Assembly: GCA_963772065.1 (NCBI GenBank)
Contig: CAVYVZ010000004.1
Span: 248,001-312,000 of the forward strand
Direction of reading: 5' to 3'
Length of the DNA: 64,000 bases
Source: CAVYVZ01 sp963772065
Lineage (GTDB): Bacteria; Acidobacteriota; Vicinamibacteria; Vicinamibacterales; UBA2999
Shown piece by piece: positions 1 to 8,578 of the stretch (positions within the stretch are counted from its first letter, which is position 1; each line of letters starts with the position of its first letter). Position numbers and translations under genes: made by a program. Under the pieces are notes generated by a model. The model worked only from the letters and a program-made list of their open reading frames with translations. It was not told the DNA's origin and did no database searches.

Positions 1-342
1 CAAAAGGTTGTCGTCGTCAACGGCAACACGGACGTGCTCGGCATGCTGGAGACGGTGCTCGATGCCGGCCGGTACGACATGGTGTTCGTCGAGTCGACTG
101 ACCGCGCCTACTCACAGATCAAGAAGGTCCTGCCGAACCTGGTGATCCTCTGCGCGCGCATCGAAGACCTCGGTGGGTTCCACTTGCTGACGATGCTGAA
201 GCTGGATGAGGACACGAAGGACATTCCGGTCCTGACCTACACCACAGAATACGAAGGCCAGGATTTCGACGCGGCGATCTCACAGCTCGCTGAAGAGGAG
301 GAGGAGCTTCTGCCCTCGCGTCCCGCTCTCCGCATGAACTAG
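1..342 (+). CDS. Degenerate response-regulator receiver domain protein, 5' end missing
   Basis: The reading frame is open from base 1 and ends at 342, so the N-terminus lies outside the window. About 113 residues are visible. The opening strand (KVVVVNGNTD), the PNLVIL strand and the KDIPVLTYTTE segment follow the receiver (REC) fold. The usual acidic pair after strand 1 is replaced by Asn-Gly-Asn. The phosphoacceptor Asp at the end of LVIL is replaced by Cys (codon at 151-153), and the conserved Lys after strand 5 is absent. It is therefore probably a pseudo-receiver that cannot be phosphorylated in the normal way. It could be a stand-alone protein or the C-terminal domain of a larger one; the window does not decide this. 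A PilZ gene follows on the same strand. Confidence 0.7.
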   Translation, partial: QKVVVVNGNTDVLGMLETVLDAGRYDMVFVESTDRAYSQIKKVLPNLVILCARIEDLGGFHLLTMLKLDEDTKDIPVLTYTTEYEGQDFDAAISQLAEEEEELLPSRPALRMN

Positions 343-345
343 TGT

Positions 346-351
346 TACACT
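346..351 (+). promoter_or_regulatory. Candidate -10 element upstream of the PilZ gene
   Basis: TACACT lies nine bases before the ATG of the PilZ gene. If used, transcription would begin almost at the start codon and give a leaderless or near-leaderless mRNA. No convincing -35 was identified. Confidence 0.3.
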
Positions 352-360
352 CGGGCGCTG

Positions 361-705
361 ATGGCGTCTGAAAAGCGCGACACAGATCGCGTCTCCATCC
401 TCGGCGAGCTTGGCGGCGAGATCATGGTGTTCGAGCCGATGGCCATCAAAGAGATCAGCCGCGGCGGAGCTCAGATCGAAACGCGCTTTCCCCTCCAGAT
501 TGATTCCCTGCACGACCTCCGGCTCTCCCTCGGCGACCGCTCCGTCGTCGTCAAGGGGCGCGTAGCCCATTGCCGGATCAGCGACGTGGATCAGGACGTC
601 GTGATGTACCGCTCGGGACTGGAGTTCATCGAAACGTCGGAGCGGGTCGAAGAAGTCATCCTCGAATTTCTCGAGGCGGTCAAAATGGGTCGGCGGGCGG
701 AGTGA
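361..705 (+). CDS. PilZ domain protein
   Basis: A 114-residue single-domain protein. It has an N-terminal Arg-rich segment (EKRDTDRVSI, corresponding to the RxxxR part of the c-di-GMP site) and the DxSxxG-like motif KEISRGGAQIE, followed by the beta-barrel strands of a PilZ domain. PilZ proteins bind cyclic di-GMP and act as effectors. The target is unknown here, but two GGDEF proteins and an HD-GYP protein are encoded in the same window. The last 26 bases overlap the 3' end of the convergent gene at 680-1099. In the second motif the usual Asp/Asn is Glu, so binding should be tested rather than assumed. Confidence 0.85.
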   Translation: MASEKRDTDRVSILGELGGEIMVFEPMAIKEISRGGAQIETRFPLQIDSLHDLRLSLGDRSVVVKGRVAHCRISDVDQDVVMYRSGLEFIETSERVEEVILEFLEAVKMGRRAE

Positions 706-1099
706 TCCTGAGGTGCTCCAGATAGTCGCCTGACTGGATCCGTTGCGCCTGTCCAAGGGGGGCGTTGTAGAAGTACGCCCACGCGTCGGCTGTGGCGCTG
801 GTGTCGAGCGTCACGGTCGTTCGCAGCCGGTTGTACAGGCTCGCCTCGGGATGGTCGGCGCGGTACCCTTCAATCTCGTCGAGGACGGGCAGCACGATAT
901 CCGGGTGCGCTATCTCGTAAAGCTCGCCGAGCACGCGGCTTTCGCTGGCCGGTACGGCCGCCGGATAGATCCCAAGATCGAACAGCGCAGCCGAGATGCT
1001 GCCCCGGCCGACATACGACAGATGCGGGTCGATGCGCTGCCGACCGGACCGGTTGAACGGCGTCATCAGCGTGCCGTAGAAGAACACGAACTCGGCCAT
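680..1099 (-). CDS. Gamma-glutamylcyclotransferase-like (AIG2/GGCT fold) protein
   Basis: About 139 residues. The N-terminus (MAEFVFFYGTLM) carries the YGTL substrate-loop motif, and the later VLDEIEGY segment carries the Glu expected as catalytic acid in the GGCT family. Such enzymes release 5-oxoproline from gamma-glutamyl substrates, but many bacterial members are uncharacterised, so the substrate is open. The frame continues upstream into the previous gene, but only because that gene is frameshifted. The ATG at 1099 lies 32 bases after the probable stop of the upstream gene and is the natural start. Convergent with the PilZ gene, overlapping by 26 bases. Confidence 0.8.
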   Translation of the reverse strand: MAEFVFFYGTLMTPFNRSGRQRIDPHLSYVGRGSISAALFDLGIYPAAVPASESRVLGELYEIAHPDIVLPVLDEIEGYRADHPEASLYNRLRTTVTLDTSATADAWAYFYNAPLGQAQRIQSGDYLEHLRITPPADPF

Positions 1100-1131
1100 C
1101 GACTGACTTACGTCGACGCCGTGGCTGATGT

Positions 1132-2215
1132 TTACAGCGGCGGACGGGGCGGCACGGGCGGCGCCGGAGGCTCGGGAGGCTGCGGCGGCTCGAAATCGGA
1201 GTCGTCGTCGTCCTTGTCCTCGTGGCGATCGTCGTCGGTGGTCGGCCCGATGCTGGCCGCCGAGCGAGGCGATCATGTCGATGACTTCCGAGGGCAGCGA
1301 GAACATCAGCGAGACGGTCTTGCCTTCCCCGCCGAGCTGCAGCGATTCCATGATGGAGTTGAGCTCGGGTTTCGCCCCGGCCTGCAGCTTCGCGAGCGCC
1401 ATGAAGCCGCGCACGACGTCGCGGAGGTTCTGGGCGGCCGCTTCGTCACGCGCCTCGGCCCGGAGCATTCCGCGGACGCCGCCGTTGACGTGACCGCTGG
1501 CAGCAAACCAGTTGATGGCCGGAATCTGGTTGGCGACTTCGCGCGGCAGATGCGCGCGACGCGCGATCGCGTCGAACCGGCCCACGGCCCATGCGTTCCC
1601 ATCGTCGATGTCGCGCACGATGCCCATGACCTCGTCGTTCGAGGTGATGTTCTCGCCGCCGCTCTTTCGGTCTATGGCCTGACGGACGGCCGAGCCGCTG
1701 CCGAACGCAATCAGTCCGGGCTCGACGAACGCGAGGGCCACCTCGCCGCCTTTCGTCCCGTGGCCCTTGTGTGTGAGAAGCCGGGCACCCCGGTGCTCCG
1801 TCACCACGCCGCCCTTTTCACGGATATAGCCTTCGATGCGGACCGTATCGAACCGGCCCCTGGCGATCACGAGCGGGTTCTCGGGTTCGTCGCCGATGCT
1901 GTTCACGCACGCGACGACCTCGTCGATGTCCTTTTCGATGTCGATGCCGGTGGCATCCTTGAACTCGTCGTGCCGCTCGCCTTCCGGGCGGATCTGCCGG
2001 ACCTTCTGACGCAGCTCCGAATTCATGACGTCGCGAACGTTGGCGTAGGCGAGGACCCGGGCGTCGGCTGGGACGTATTTCAGCTCGTCAGGGCCGGGAT
2101 CGCCGCCGAGGGCGAAAGCGGGCAAACCCATGTAGGAGGCCACCAGTCCGGTTCCAAGGCCGGCCACGAGCACCCCGGCGGCAATCATCAGGAAAAGGCG
2201 CGTTTTCTTGGTCAC
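1132..2215 (-). CDS. Secreted or membrane-anchored protein of unknown function (frameshifted near its 3' end)
   Basis: Starts with MTKKTRLFLMIAAGVLVAG, a signal or anchor segment, followed by about 300 residues with alternating strand-like stretches (PADARVLAYANVRDVM, PLVIARGRFD, IAFGSGSAVRQAID). I do not recognise a characterised family; DUF3352-like proteins with repeated substrate-binding-like lobes are a possibility. Near 1255 the frame changes. The minus-strand frame that continues naturally gives an Asp/Glu-rich stretch (TTDDDRHEDKDDDDSDFE) and a Pro-rich tail ending at a TAA at 1132-1134. Without the shift the frame would run into the downstream cyclotransferase gene, which is implausible. 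Co-transcribed with the ABC genes upstream. Confidence 0.55.
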
Positions 2216-2254
2216 GTCTGATTGGCTCCTGCTGATTATACGGGTGGGTTTCGC

Positions 2255-3083
2255 CTACTGTTCCAAGATGTATTCCCGCCGCTCGATGGCACGCGTCGCG
2301 AGGAAGAGGGAGGCCGCACAGGCGAAGAACAGCCAAAAGATCGCCGTGGCGGGCGAGGGCACGTCGCGGAAGACGGCCTGAAGCAGGCTGGCGGGACCGT
2401 CCGAAGGCATGGCGTGGGGCACGAGCGCCTGGACGTAGTGCGCCAGCGTGAAACGCTTCAGGTATCCGGGCATGAGCAGCGCCATCTGCTCCCAGCCGAA
2501 CGCGAAGACCAATCCAATCACCAGGGGACGCTTCAGAACGGCGCCAATCAGGGCGAAGAGCGCGCCGTACACGGCGAGCCCGATGGCCAGGATCCCGAGA
2601 TCCTTCACGAGGAACGAGAACGTCGCCGGGAACCTCGGAGAAGGGCACGATCATGAAGTACACGATCATCACCGAGGGCAGCACCACCAGCGCCGTGCAG
2701 ACAAGGTACGCGAGGTACTTCCCCATGAGCACGGCGCCCCGCTGAATCGGCCGCGTGAACAGATAGGTGATGGTCTTGTCCTCGATTTCGTCGGCGACGA
2801 GCGCGGTCCCGTAGAAGACGCCGAGCACGGGCACGATGAACCGGACGAAGAGCACCCAGATCATCATGCCGAACATCGCCCCGCCGCCGACGCGGGCGCC
2901 GTTGACGCGCAAGGCGGGAATCCCGCTGGCCTGGAGCAGGCGCACGACGACGGCCAGGATGACAGGACCGCCCACGACGAGCGCCATGAAAATGGTTCGC
3001 TTCGACCAGAGCATCTCGCCGAGCGAGAGCTCGAAGACGCGGGTCGAAGCGGCGATGAATGACGGTGCCCGGCGCTCGGTCAT
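2255..3083 (-). CDS. ABC-2 type transporter permease (frameshifted)
   Basis: An integral membrane subunit of about 275 residues. A cytoplasmic N-terminus is followed by a TM segment (IFMALVVGGPVILAVVVRLL), the DKTITYLFTRPIQR amphipathic element typical of ABC-2 permeases, and a TM with YLVCTALVVLPSVMIVYFMI. At about 2610-2640 the reading frame breaks after PFSEVPG. The second half, starting at FSFLVKDLGILAIGLAVYGALF, is in another frame and ends at 2255 with IERREYILEQ. One missing or extra base restores a normal permease. It lies 4 bases downstream of the ATPase gene at 3088, its likely partner. The transported substrate is not predictable. Confidence 0.75.
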
Positions 3084-3087
3084 GTGG

Positions 3088-4011
3088 CTACGCTTTCACC
3101 AGGTACTTGAAGACGGCCTGCAGGTTGTCGTCGGGTGACGTGACCTCGTCGATCGGCCCGGCGTCGCCGGACGCGGCGAGATCGGTCAGGCGGGCGTAGA
3201 AGGCATCGGGCCGGGCCGTCTCGACGATGACCGCGTCGGCCTCGAACCGCAGGCTGATCACGTCGTCCTCGGCGAGGAAGCGCCGTGCGAGCGCGCGCGG
3301 GTTCTCGGCCCGGATGAAGACCGTGTGTGGATGCTCGTCGATGAGATCGCGAATCTGGTGCACGTTCCCCTCGGCCAGGATGCGGCCGTTGTTGATGAGG
3401 AGAATATTGGCCGTCATCGACTCGATCTCGTGCAGGATGTGGCTCGACACGAGAATGCTCTTTCCGGCGCGCGCCCAGTCCTTGATCATCCGGATCGTCT
3501 TGCGCCGGGCAATGGGATCCATGCCGGCGAGCGGTTCATCCAGGATGAGCAGCTCGGGGTCGTGCACAATCGCCTGCGCCAGCTTCACGCGCTGCCGCAT
3601 GCCCTTGCTGTAGGCGCCGATCTTCTTGTGCGCCGCGTCCACGAGGTCCACGGCCTCGAGGGCCCGCTGCGCCGCCGCGCGCGCGTCGTCCTGCGAGAGT
3701 CCGTTCAGGCGGACGAGCGCCGTAATCCACTCGAGACCGGTCATCCGCTCGTAGAACGCATCCTGTTCGGGGCAGAAGCCAATCTGGAAGTACGCCGCGG
3801 GGTTGCCCCAGATCGGCTCGCCGAGCACGCGAATGGTGCCCTTGCTCGGCTTGAGCTGGCCCGTGATCACCTTCATGAACGTGGTCTTGCCTGCGCCGTT
3901 CGGACCGAGCAGTCCCGTGATGCCGCGCGGCACGGAAACCGTCACGTCGTTGAGGCCGGACACCTGTCCGTACCACTTCGACAGATGCTCGGCGGAGATG
4001 ATCGGCGTCAC
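3088..4011 (-). CDS. ABC transporter ATP-binding protein
   Basis: 307 residues. Contains Walker A (GPNGAGKTT), a Q-loop region (IGFCPEQDAFYERMT), the signature YSKGMRQRVKLAQ, Walker B (LLILDEPLAGMDP) and the switch His in SSHIL, so it should be an active ATPase. The C-terminal 80 residues form the extra domain seen in ABC-2 exporters of the CcmA/NatA type. The GTG start at 4011-4009 overlaps the stop of the upstream permease (GTGA), implying translational coupling. The frame is open further upstream, but that part is a shadow of the permease gene. Probably pairs with the permease at 2255-3083. Confidence 0.92.
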   Translation of the reverse strand: MTPIISAEHLSKWYGQVSGLNDVTVSVPRGITGLLGPNGAGKTTFMKVITGQLKPSKGTIRVLGEPIWGNPAAYFQIGFCPEQDAFYERMTGLEWITALVRLNGLSQDDARAAAQRALEAVDLVDAAHKKIGAYSKGMRQRVKLAQAIVHDPELLILDEPLAGMDPIARRKTIRMIKDWARAGKSILVSSHILHEIESMTANILLINNGRILAEGNVHQIRDLIDEHPHTVFIRAENPRALARRFLAEDDVISLRFEADAVIVETARPDAFYARLTDLAASGDAGPIDEVTSPDDNLQAVFKYLVKA

Positions 4012-4847
4012 GTGACGACCTCGACGCCCCTGACGCGACGCTCGAGAATCACAATCGAAGCGACCATCAGACCGATGATGCTGGCGAAGGCCACCCACAC
4101 GGGCACGGTATATCCGGATGGGACGCGGAAGATCGCGTTGGCGATGATATCGAGGCAGTCGCTCGGCGACAGCCAGGCGAATGCCGAGCTGCCGGTAATG
4201 GCCCGCAGCGCGTTGTAGAGCGCGGCCGTGAAGAAGATCAGCCCCGCGTACATGATGCCGACGAAGCGGCTGCTCTTCGACATCGACGAGAGCGCCAGCA
4301 TGGCAAACGCCGCCGTGAACACCTGAATCAGGGCGAACAGGGTGATCGCGGGAAACAGAAAGAGGTTGCTTCGAATGAACGTGAGGCTGCCCGCGAACAT
4401 GATCTGCAGGACCAGCAGCAGCATGGCCGGCAGCCAGGTCACGCCGACGAGAAACACCAGCAGCACCGCCAGCTTGCCGATGATGTACTCCACGCGCGTC
4501 AGCGGCTTCGACAGATAGATCTGGAGCGCGTTGGCGCGGCGGTCGTTCGCAATGAGCCCCGCCCCGGCGTAGATCGTCACGATGAAGACGAACAGCGTCT
4601 GCCACTCGAAGAAATCGCGGAACGTCTTCGGCGTCGCCGCGAGGATGCGGGCCTGCGGGAAATTGGCGGCGATGTAGAGCTGCACGGCGTGCACGACGAA
4701 CGGCAGCCACGCCAGCAGCAGCAGCCCGAGGAATTTCCGCTGCCGCACCATGTTCACGATGCCGTTTCGTGCGATGACAGCCCACGTGCGGCCGCTCGGC
4801 TCGCGGTGTCCGCCGTAGCGGCGATAACCCTGGTCATGAATGGGCAT
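4008..4847 (-). CDS. ABC-2 type transporter permease
   Basis: 279 residues with six predicted TM segments, including FLGLLLLAWLPFVVHAVQLYI, LFVFIVTIYAGAGLIA, LAVLLVFLVGVTWLPAMLLLVL and VWVAFASIIGLMVASIVIL. The motif DRRANALQIYLSKPLTR after TM2 is characteristic of ABC-2 permeases. It lies between two ATPase genes and overlaps both (TGATG at its start, GTGA at its end). The four genes from 5814 to 2255 therefore look like two ATPase-permease pairs in one transcript. Confidence 0.9.
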   Translation of the reverse strand: MPIHDQGYRRYGGHREPSGRTWAVIARNGIVNMVRQRKFLGLLLLAWLPFVVHAVQLYIAANFPQARILAATPKTFRDFFEWQTLFVFIVTIYAGAGLIANDRRANALQIYLSKPLTRVEYIIGKLAVLLVFLVGVTWLPAMLLLVLQIMFAGSLTFIRSNLFLFPAITLFALIQVFTAAFAMLALSSMSKSSRFVGIMYAGLIFFTAALYNALRAITGSSAFAWLSPSDCLDIIANAIFRVPSGYTVPVWVAFASIIGLMVASIVILERRVRGVEVVT

Positions 4848-5814
4848 CAGTGCTCACCAACGGCGCGCGCGAACACGTCCTCGAGCGTGGGCACGCTCGG
4901 ACGCAGGTGACGCACCTGCACGCCCTTCTGCGACGCGAGCTGAAACAGGAACTGCGGGCCGCGGCCGTCGGGCACGAACACGCGCATGATGTCTTCGTCC
5001 GTGGCGTGGCACTCGAGCCCGGCGGCGTGCAGCGTATCGACGAACCCGTCGATGTCGCCTTTCACGCGCAGCTCGAACACGCGGCCGCCCTGCCCCTTGA
5101 GCGCCTCGATCGGCCCCTGCGTCGCGACCTGGCCCTTGTCCATGACGACGACGTGGTCGCAGGTGTACTCGACGTCGGGAAGCAGGTGAGACGAGAGAAT
5201 GAGGTTCATCCCCTTGTTGTGGGCGATGTCGCGAATGAGCTCGAGCATCTCGTCGCGCCCCTTCGGGTCCATGCCGTTCGTCGGCTCGTCGAGGAAGAGC
5301 AGGTCGGGGTCGTGCACGAGCGCCTGGGCGAGCTTGATGCGCTGCTTCATGCCGGTCGAGTAGGTCTCGACGTTGCGGTAGCGCGCCTCGCCGAGGCCGA
5401 CGTAGTACAGCACTTCGTGCGCGCGCTGCATGGCATCGGTGCGCGGCAGGCCGGCCAGCTCGCCGCAGTACGCGACGAACGACACGGCGTTCATGCCCGG
5501 AATGTGCGCGTCGCTCTCCGGCATGTAGCCGATGCGGCGCCGGATCTGGATGGGCGACGTCTTCACGTCGAGGCCGAGCACGCGCATCTGGCCGCGATCC
5601 GGCGCGACGAAGCCGAGCAGCGATTTCAGCATCGTGCTCTTCCCCGCACCGTTCGGCCCGAGCAGGCCCACGGCGCCGCGCTCGAACGTCGCGCTGACCT
5701 CTCGAGCGCCCAGTTCTTGCCGTACTTGACGCTGACCCGATCGAGCTGGACGGTGATGGCGGGTGGCGGGGCGGGTTCAGACACCGTGGCCACAGCAGTC
5801 AGCGTCTCTGGCAT
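4847..5814 (-). CDS. ABC transporter ATP-binding protein (frameshifted in the N-terminal part)
   Basis: The second half, from VGLLGPNGAGKSTMLK through YSTGMKQRIKLAQAL (signature), LLFLDEPTNGMDP (Walker B) and SSHLL, is a complete ATPase core with a C-terminal regulatory domain. The first about 40 residues (MPETLTAVATVSEPAPPPAI, then TVQLDRVSVKYGKNWALE) are in another frame. The sequence around 5700 reads GAGAGGTCAGC, where one missing or two extra bases would join WALE to VSATFERGAVGLLG. I infer a sequencing or assembly indel. The stop overlaps the permease start by one base (TGATG). A candidate -10 (TATACC on the minus strand, about 10 bases before the ATG) is present. Confidence 0.82.
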
Positions 5815-5839
5815 TCACCCGGGTATACGGCGTGAATGG

Positions 5840-6412
5840 TCATAGCGTTCCGCGTAATCCGAGCGCGTCTGCCTGATCTCGCATGAAGGTAATCACATTG
5901 GCGACGTGCTCCTGGAGCGGCAGACCGAGCTCTTCGGCGCCCGCTTTCAGATGCTCGCGCGGCACGGCACGGGCGAACGCCTTGTCCTTCATCCGCTTGA
6001 TCACCGACGCGGCCTCGAGGTCGAGCACGCTCTTCGAAGGGCGGACGAGCGCCGCGGCGGTGACGAACCCCGCCATCTCATCGCACGCGAACAGCGTCTT
6101 CTCGAGCAGGCTTTCACGCTGCACGCCGGTCGCTTCGACGGCGTGCGACAGGATCGCCCGCGTCACCCAGTCGGGATATCCCCGACGGGCCAGCTCCTCG
6201 CACCCCTTCACCGGATGCTCGCCGAGGGTCGGGTATCGCTCGTAGTCGAAATCGTGGAGCAGCGCCACGACACCCCATCCCTCTTCGTCCTCGCCGAACT
6301 TGCGCGCGTAGCCGCGCACCGCCGCTTCGACCGCCAGCGCATGCTTCCGCAGGCTCTCGCTCTTCGTCCATTCGGCAAGCAGCTCCCAGGCGGATTCTCT
6401 GGACGGCGTCAT
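5840..6412 (-). CDS. HD-domain hydrolase (HDIG-type phosphohydrolase)
   Basis: 190 residues. The pattern KHALAVEAAV, ALLHDFDYERYP, GEHPVKGCEEL and AILSHAVEATG gives the successive His and His-Asp metal ligands of the HD superfamily. The HD pair is in LLHDFDYE. These proteins are phosphohydrolases or predicted nucleotidases; the substrate is not predictable from sequence. The ATG at 6412 is chosen because the in-frame extension upstream is a low-quality Arg/Gly-rich shadow of the Nudix gene. It lies 11 bases after the Nudix gene and 25 bases before the ABC operon, so it is probably in the same transcript. Confidence 0.85.
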   Translation of the reverse strand: MTPSRESAWELLAEWTKSESLRKHALAVEAAVRGYARKFGEDEEGWGVVALLHDFDYERYPTLGEHPVKGCEELARRGYPDWVTRAILSHAVEATGVQRESLLEKTLFACDEMAGFVTAAALVRPSKSVLDLEAASVIKRMKDKAFARAVPREHLKAGAEELGLPLQEHVANVITFMRDQADALGLRGTL

Positions 6413-6423
6413 CGGTCGTGATT

Positions 6424-6891
6424 CTATCGCACGGGTCGGGGCGCGCTGCCCGCAAGGTCGAACCCCCGCTCGATCACGGCTGCCGCCTTGCTCGTGAGTC
6501 CGTAGCCGGCGAGATCGCCCCGGGACGCGAACACCGCGTCTTCCACGTCGGACCCCGCACGCAGCTCGCCCGAGACCGGCCAGCACAGATAGTCCACGAG
6601 CACGAAGTGATACCGCACCCGCTTCTCGTCGTCATACATGATGCGATCGAAAACTTCGATGACCGGACCGATGTGCACGACAAGGCCGGTCTCCTCGAGC
6701 ATCTCGCGCGCGGCGCCCTGCTCGAGGGTTTCACCGAGCTCGAGGGTGCCGCCGGGAAGGCTCCATTGCCCGGCCAACGGCTCGTACCTCCGGCGGATGA
6801 GCACGACGCGGTCCGCCTCCACGATGACGGCGCCGACGCCGACGATTGGACGTTCGGGGTACTCGCGACTGCCACGCGGCTTCTGGTTCAC
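6424..6891 (-). CDS. Nudix hydrolase
   Basis: 155 residues. It carries a full Nudix box, GGTLELGETLEQGAAREM followed by LEETGL, matching GX5EX7REUXEEXGU with all metal-binding Glu residues. The flanking VGVGAVIVEADRVVLIRRRYEPLAGQWSLP is typical of ADP-ribose/NTP pyrophosphohydrolase relatives. The substrate is unknown. The GTG at 6891-6889 overlaps the TGA of the YjbQ gene (GTGA), so translation is probably coupled. The open frame upstream of this GTG is a shadow of YjbQ. Confidence 0.92.
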   Translation of the reverse strand: MNQKPRGSREYPERPIVGVGAVIVEADRVVLIRRRYEPLAGQWSLPGGTLELGETLEQGAAREMLEETGLVVHIGPVIEVFDRIMYDDEKRVRYHFVLVDYLCWPVSGELRAGSDVEDAVFASRGDLAGYGLTSKAAAVIERGFDLAGSAPRPVR

Positions 6892-7301
6892 TCGCCCATG
6901 ACCTTGACCACGACGCGCTTTTTCCGCTGGCCGTCGAACTCGGCGTAGAACACCTGCTCCCAGGGGCCGAGATCCAGCTTGCCCGCGGTAATGGGAAGTA
7001 TGACCTGCTGTCCCATCAGGGTGCGCTTCAGGTGCGCGTCGGCGTTGTCTTCGCCGGTCTGGTGGTGCTGGTAGTCGAGGCCCGACGGCGCCAGCTTCTC
7101 CAGCCACGTCTGGAAGTCGTGGATCAGGCCATCCTCCCAGTCATTCACGTAGACGGCGGCGGTGATGTGCATCGCCGAGACGAGCACCATGCCTTCCCTC
7201 ACGCCGCTCTTCGCGACGATGGTCGCGATCTCGTCGGTGATGCGGATGAACTCCTGCCGCGTCTTCGTCTTGAACCAGAGATAGTCGGTATGCACCTTCA
7301 T
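6888..7301 (-). CDS. YjbQ/UPF0047 family protein
   Basis: 137 residues, the usual family length. Family hallmarks are SAMHITAAVYVNDWEDGLIHDF, QHHQTGEDNADAHLKRTLMG and LDLGPWEQVFYAEFDGQRKK. The conserved His residues and the NxDAHLK segment form the presumed active site. YjbQ proteins have been linked to weak thiamine-phosphate synthase activity, but their physiological role is unsettled. It is coupled by ATGA to tsaD upstream and by GTGA to the Nudix gene downstream. Confidence 0.9.
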   Translation of the reverse strand: MKVHTDYLWFKTKTRQEFIRITDEIATIVAKSGVREGMVLVSAMHITAAVYVNDWEDGLIHDFQTWLEKLAPSGLDYQHHQTGEDNADAHLKRTLMGQQVILPITAGKLDLGPWEQVFYAEFDGQRKKRVVVKVMGE

Positions 7302-8368
7302 AGCGCGAGAGACGCTTCGGCGTTGAGCGACCAGTCGGCCGTGACGCCCGCCTGGTAGCGTCGCAGTCCGGCCGCCGCAATCATCGCGGCGTTGTCGGTG
7401 GACAGCGCGAGGCTCGGGACGAACACGGGCAGCTCGCCGCGCGCCGCTCGCGCCTCGACGTCGGCCCGCAGGCGGCTGTTCGCCGACACGCCTCCGGCGA
7501 TGCCCACACTCTTCACGCCGAACGCTCTGGCGGCGTCGAACAGGCGGTCGAGCAGCGTCTCCACGACGACGCGCTGGAAGCTGGCGGCGATGTCGGCGGT
7601 CTCGCCGGCAGGAAGCGGCGCGTCGCTCTCCACGCTCAGCGCCTCGCGACGCCGCATGACATGGCGGAGAACCGAGGTCTTCAAGCCGCTGAAGCTGAAG
7701 TCGCGCGTTCCTGGCAGGTGCGGAGCGTTGCGGTCCGCGTGGGTGAGCCTCGTCTTCGGGAACTGGATCGCACGGTCGTTGCCGCTCGAGGCAAGACGGT
7801 CGATGATCGGACCGCCGGGGTAGCCGAGGCCGAGGAGCTTCGCGACCTTGTCGTACGCTTCACCCGCGGCGTCATCCCGCGTGCGGCCGACGAGCTCGTA
7901 CGCGCCGCGCGCGGGCACGCGGTAGAGGCTCGTGTGACCGCCGGACACTACGAGGACGATGGCAGGCAGCGGCATCTCGCCGTTCTGCAGCACGAGCGAC
8001 TCGATGTGACCGGCGAGGTGATGCACGGCCACGATCGGCACGCCGGCCGTCCAGGCCAGCGACTTGGCGAACGACACGCCCACGAGGAGCGAGCCGACGA
8101 GGCCCGGCCCCTGCGTGACCGCGATGGCCCCGTAGCCGCCGTGGTCGATGCCTGCTTCACGCAGCGCGCGCTCCACGACGCCGCAGATGTCGCGCACGTG
8201 CTGCCGCGCGGAGAGCTCCGGTACGACGCCGCCCCACTCGCGATGGATGTCCACCTGGGAGGCGACGACGTTCGACAGGATGCGCCACGGGCGATCGGGG
8301 TCGCCAGTCTCCTCGACCACGGCCGCGGCCGTCTCGTCGCAGGAGGTCTCGATGCCGAGGATCTTCAC
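7298..8368 (-). CDS. tsaD: tRNA N6-adenosine threonylcarbamoyltransferase TsaD
   Basis: 356 residues. TsaD transfers the threonylcarbamoyl group to A37 of ANN-decoding tRNAs. Hallmarks are the N-terminal ILGIETSCDETAAAVV, the metal-binding HHLAGHIES, the nucleotide-binding VVSGGHTSLYRV, the KLLGLGYPGGPIID segment, GLKTSVLRH and the C-terminal NAAMIAAAGLRR. The start is GTG at 8368 (VKILGIETS). The 17 upstream residues that are in frame are Cys/Ser-rich products of a CTGCAGGATCTGCAGGAT repeat and are not part of the enzyme. Coupled to yjbQ by ATGA. Confidence 0.96.
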   Translation of the reverse strand: MKILGIETSCDETAAAVVEETGDPDRPWRILSNVVASQVDIHREWGGVVPELSARQHVRDICGVVERALREAGIDHGGYGAIAVTQGPGLVGSLLVGVSFAKSLAWTAGVPIVAVHHLAGHIESLVLQNGEMPLPAIVLVVSGGHTSLYRVPARGAYELVGRTRDDAAGEAYDKVAKLLGLGYPGGPIIDRLASSGNDRAIQFPKTRLTHADRNAPHLPGTRDFSFSGLKTSVLRHVMRRREALSVESDAPLPAGETADIAASFQRVVVETLLDRLFDAARAFGVKSVGIAGGVSANSRLRADVEARAARGELPVFVPSLALSTDNAAMIAAAGLRRYQAGVTADWSLNAEASLAL

Positions 8369-8578
8369 CGCGGCCTCGCTGCAGGATCTGCAGGATCTAC
8401 AGGATGTGAACACGAACACGAAGGCACGAAGACACGAAGCTCGTTTGGTTTCCTTGTTTTTTCATGGTTCGAGGTGCGATGCGAAGCAACACCCGCCCTA
8501 GTCTTCGTGCCTTCGTGTGCCGTGACAAGTGCAGTCATGAGAGTCACACCCTGCAGAGGAACACATCCGGCAGAGGAA
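8369..8578. repeat. Intergenic region with CACGAAGGCACGAAGAC inverted repeat
   Basis: No gene was recognised in these 210 bases between mtnA and tsaD. They hold tandem CAGGATCTG/CAGGATCTA units (about 8383-8404). A perfect 18-bp inverted repeat has its left arm at 8416-8433 (ACGAAGGCACGAAG core) and its right arm at 8501-8518, separated by 67 bases. The arms also contain ACACGAAG internal repeats. A palindromic intergenic element or a weak terminator/attenuator between the salvage operon and the tsaD operon is possible. Confidence 0.7.

Noticed and set aside
680..2215. A 511-codon minus-strand frame joining the secreted protein to the cyclotransferase
   Set aside because: The joining segment is Arg/Ala-rich nonsense, an adjacent frame there gives a natural acidic and Pro-rich tail with its own stop at 1132, and the cyclotransferase has its own ATG. 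A frameshift explains it better than a fusion.
743..2221. Long plus-strand frames opposite the minus-strand genes (also around 3325, 4850, 7661, 10685, 13480, 58608)
   Set aside because: They are opposite-strand shadows typical of high-GC DNA, with Arg/His/Ala-rich composition, no domains, and real conserved genes on the other strand.
3088..4785. A 565-codon frame suggesting a longer ABC ATPase
   Set aside because: The first 258 codons are Arg/Ala-rich and antisense-like to nothing useful; they are the shadow of the permease at 4008-4847, and the ATPase starts naturally at GTG 4011.
8369..8578. Possible tRNA or small RNA between mtnA and tsaD
   Set aside because: No cloverleaf, no T-loop consensus and no conserved RNA motif was found; the content is repeats.
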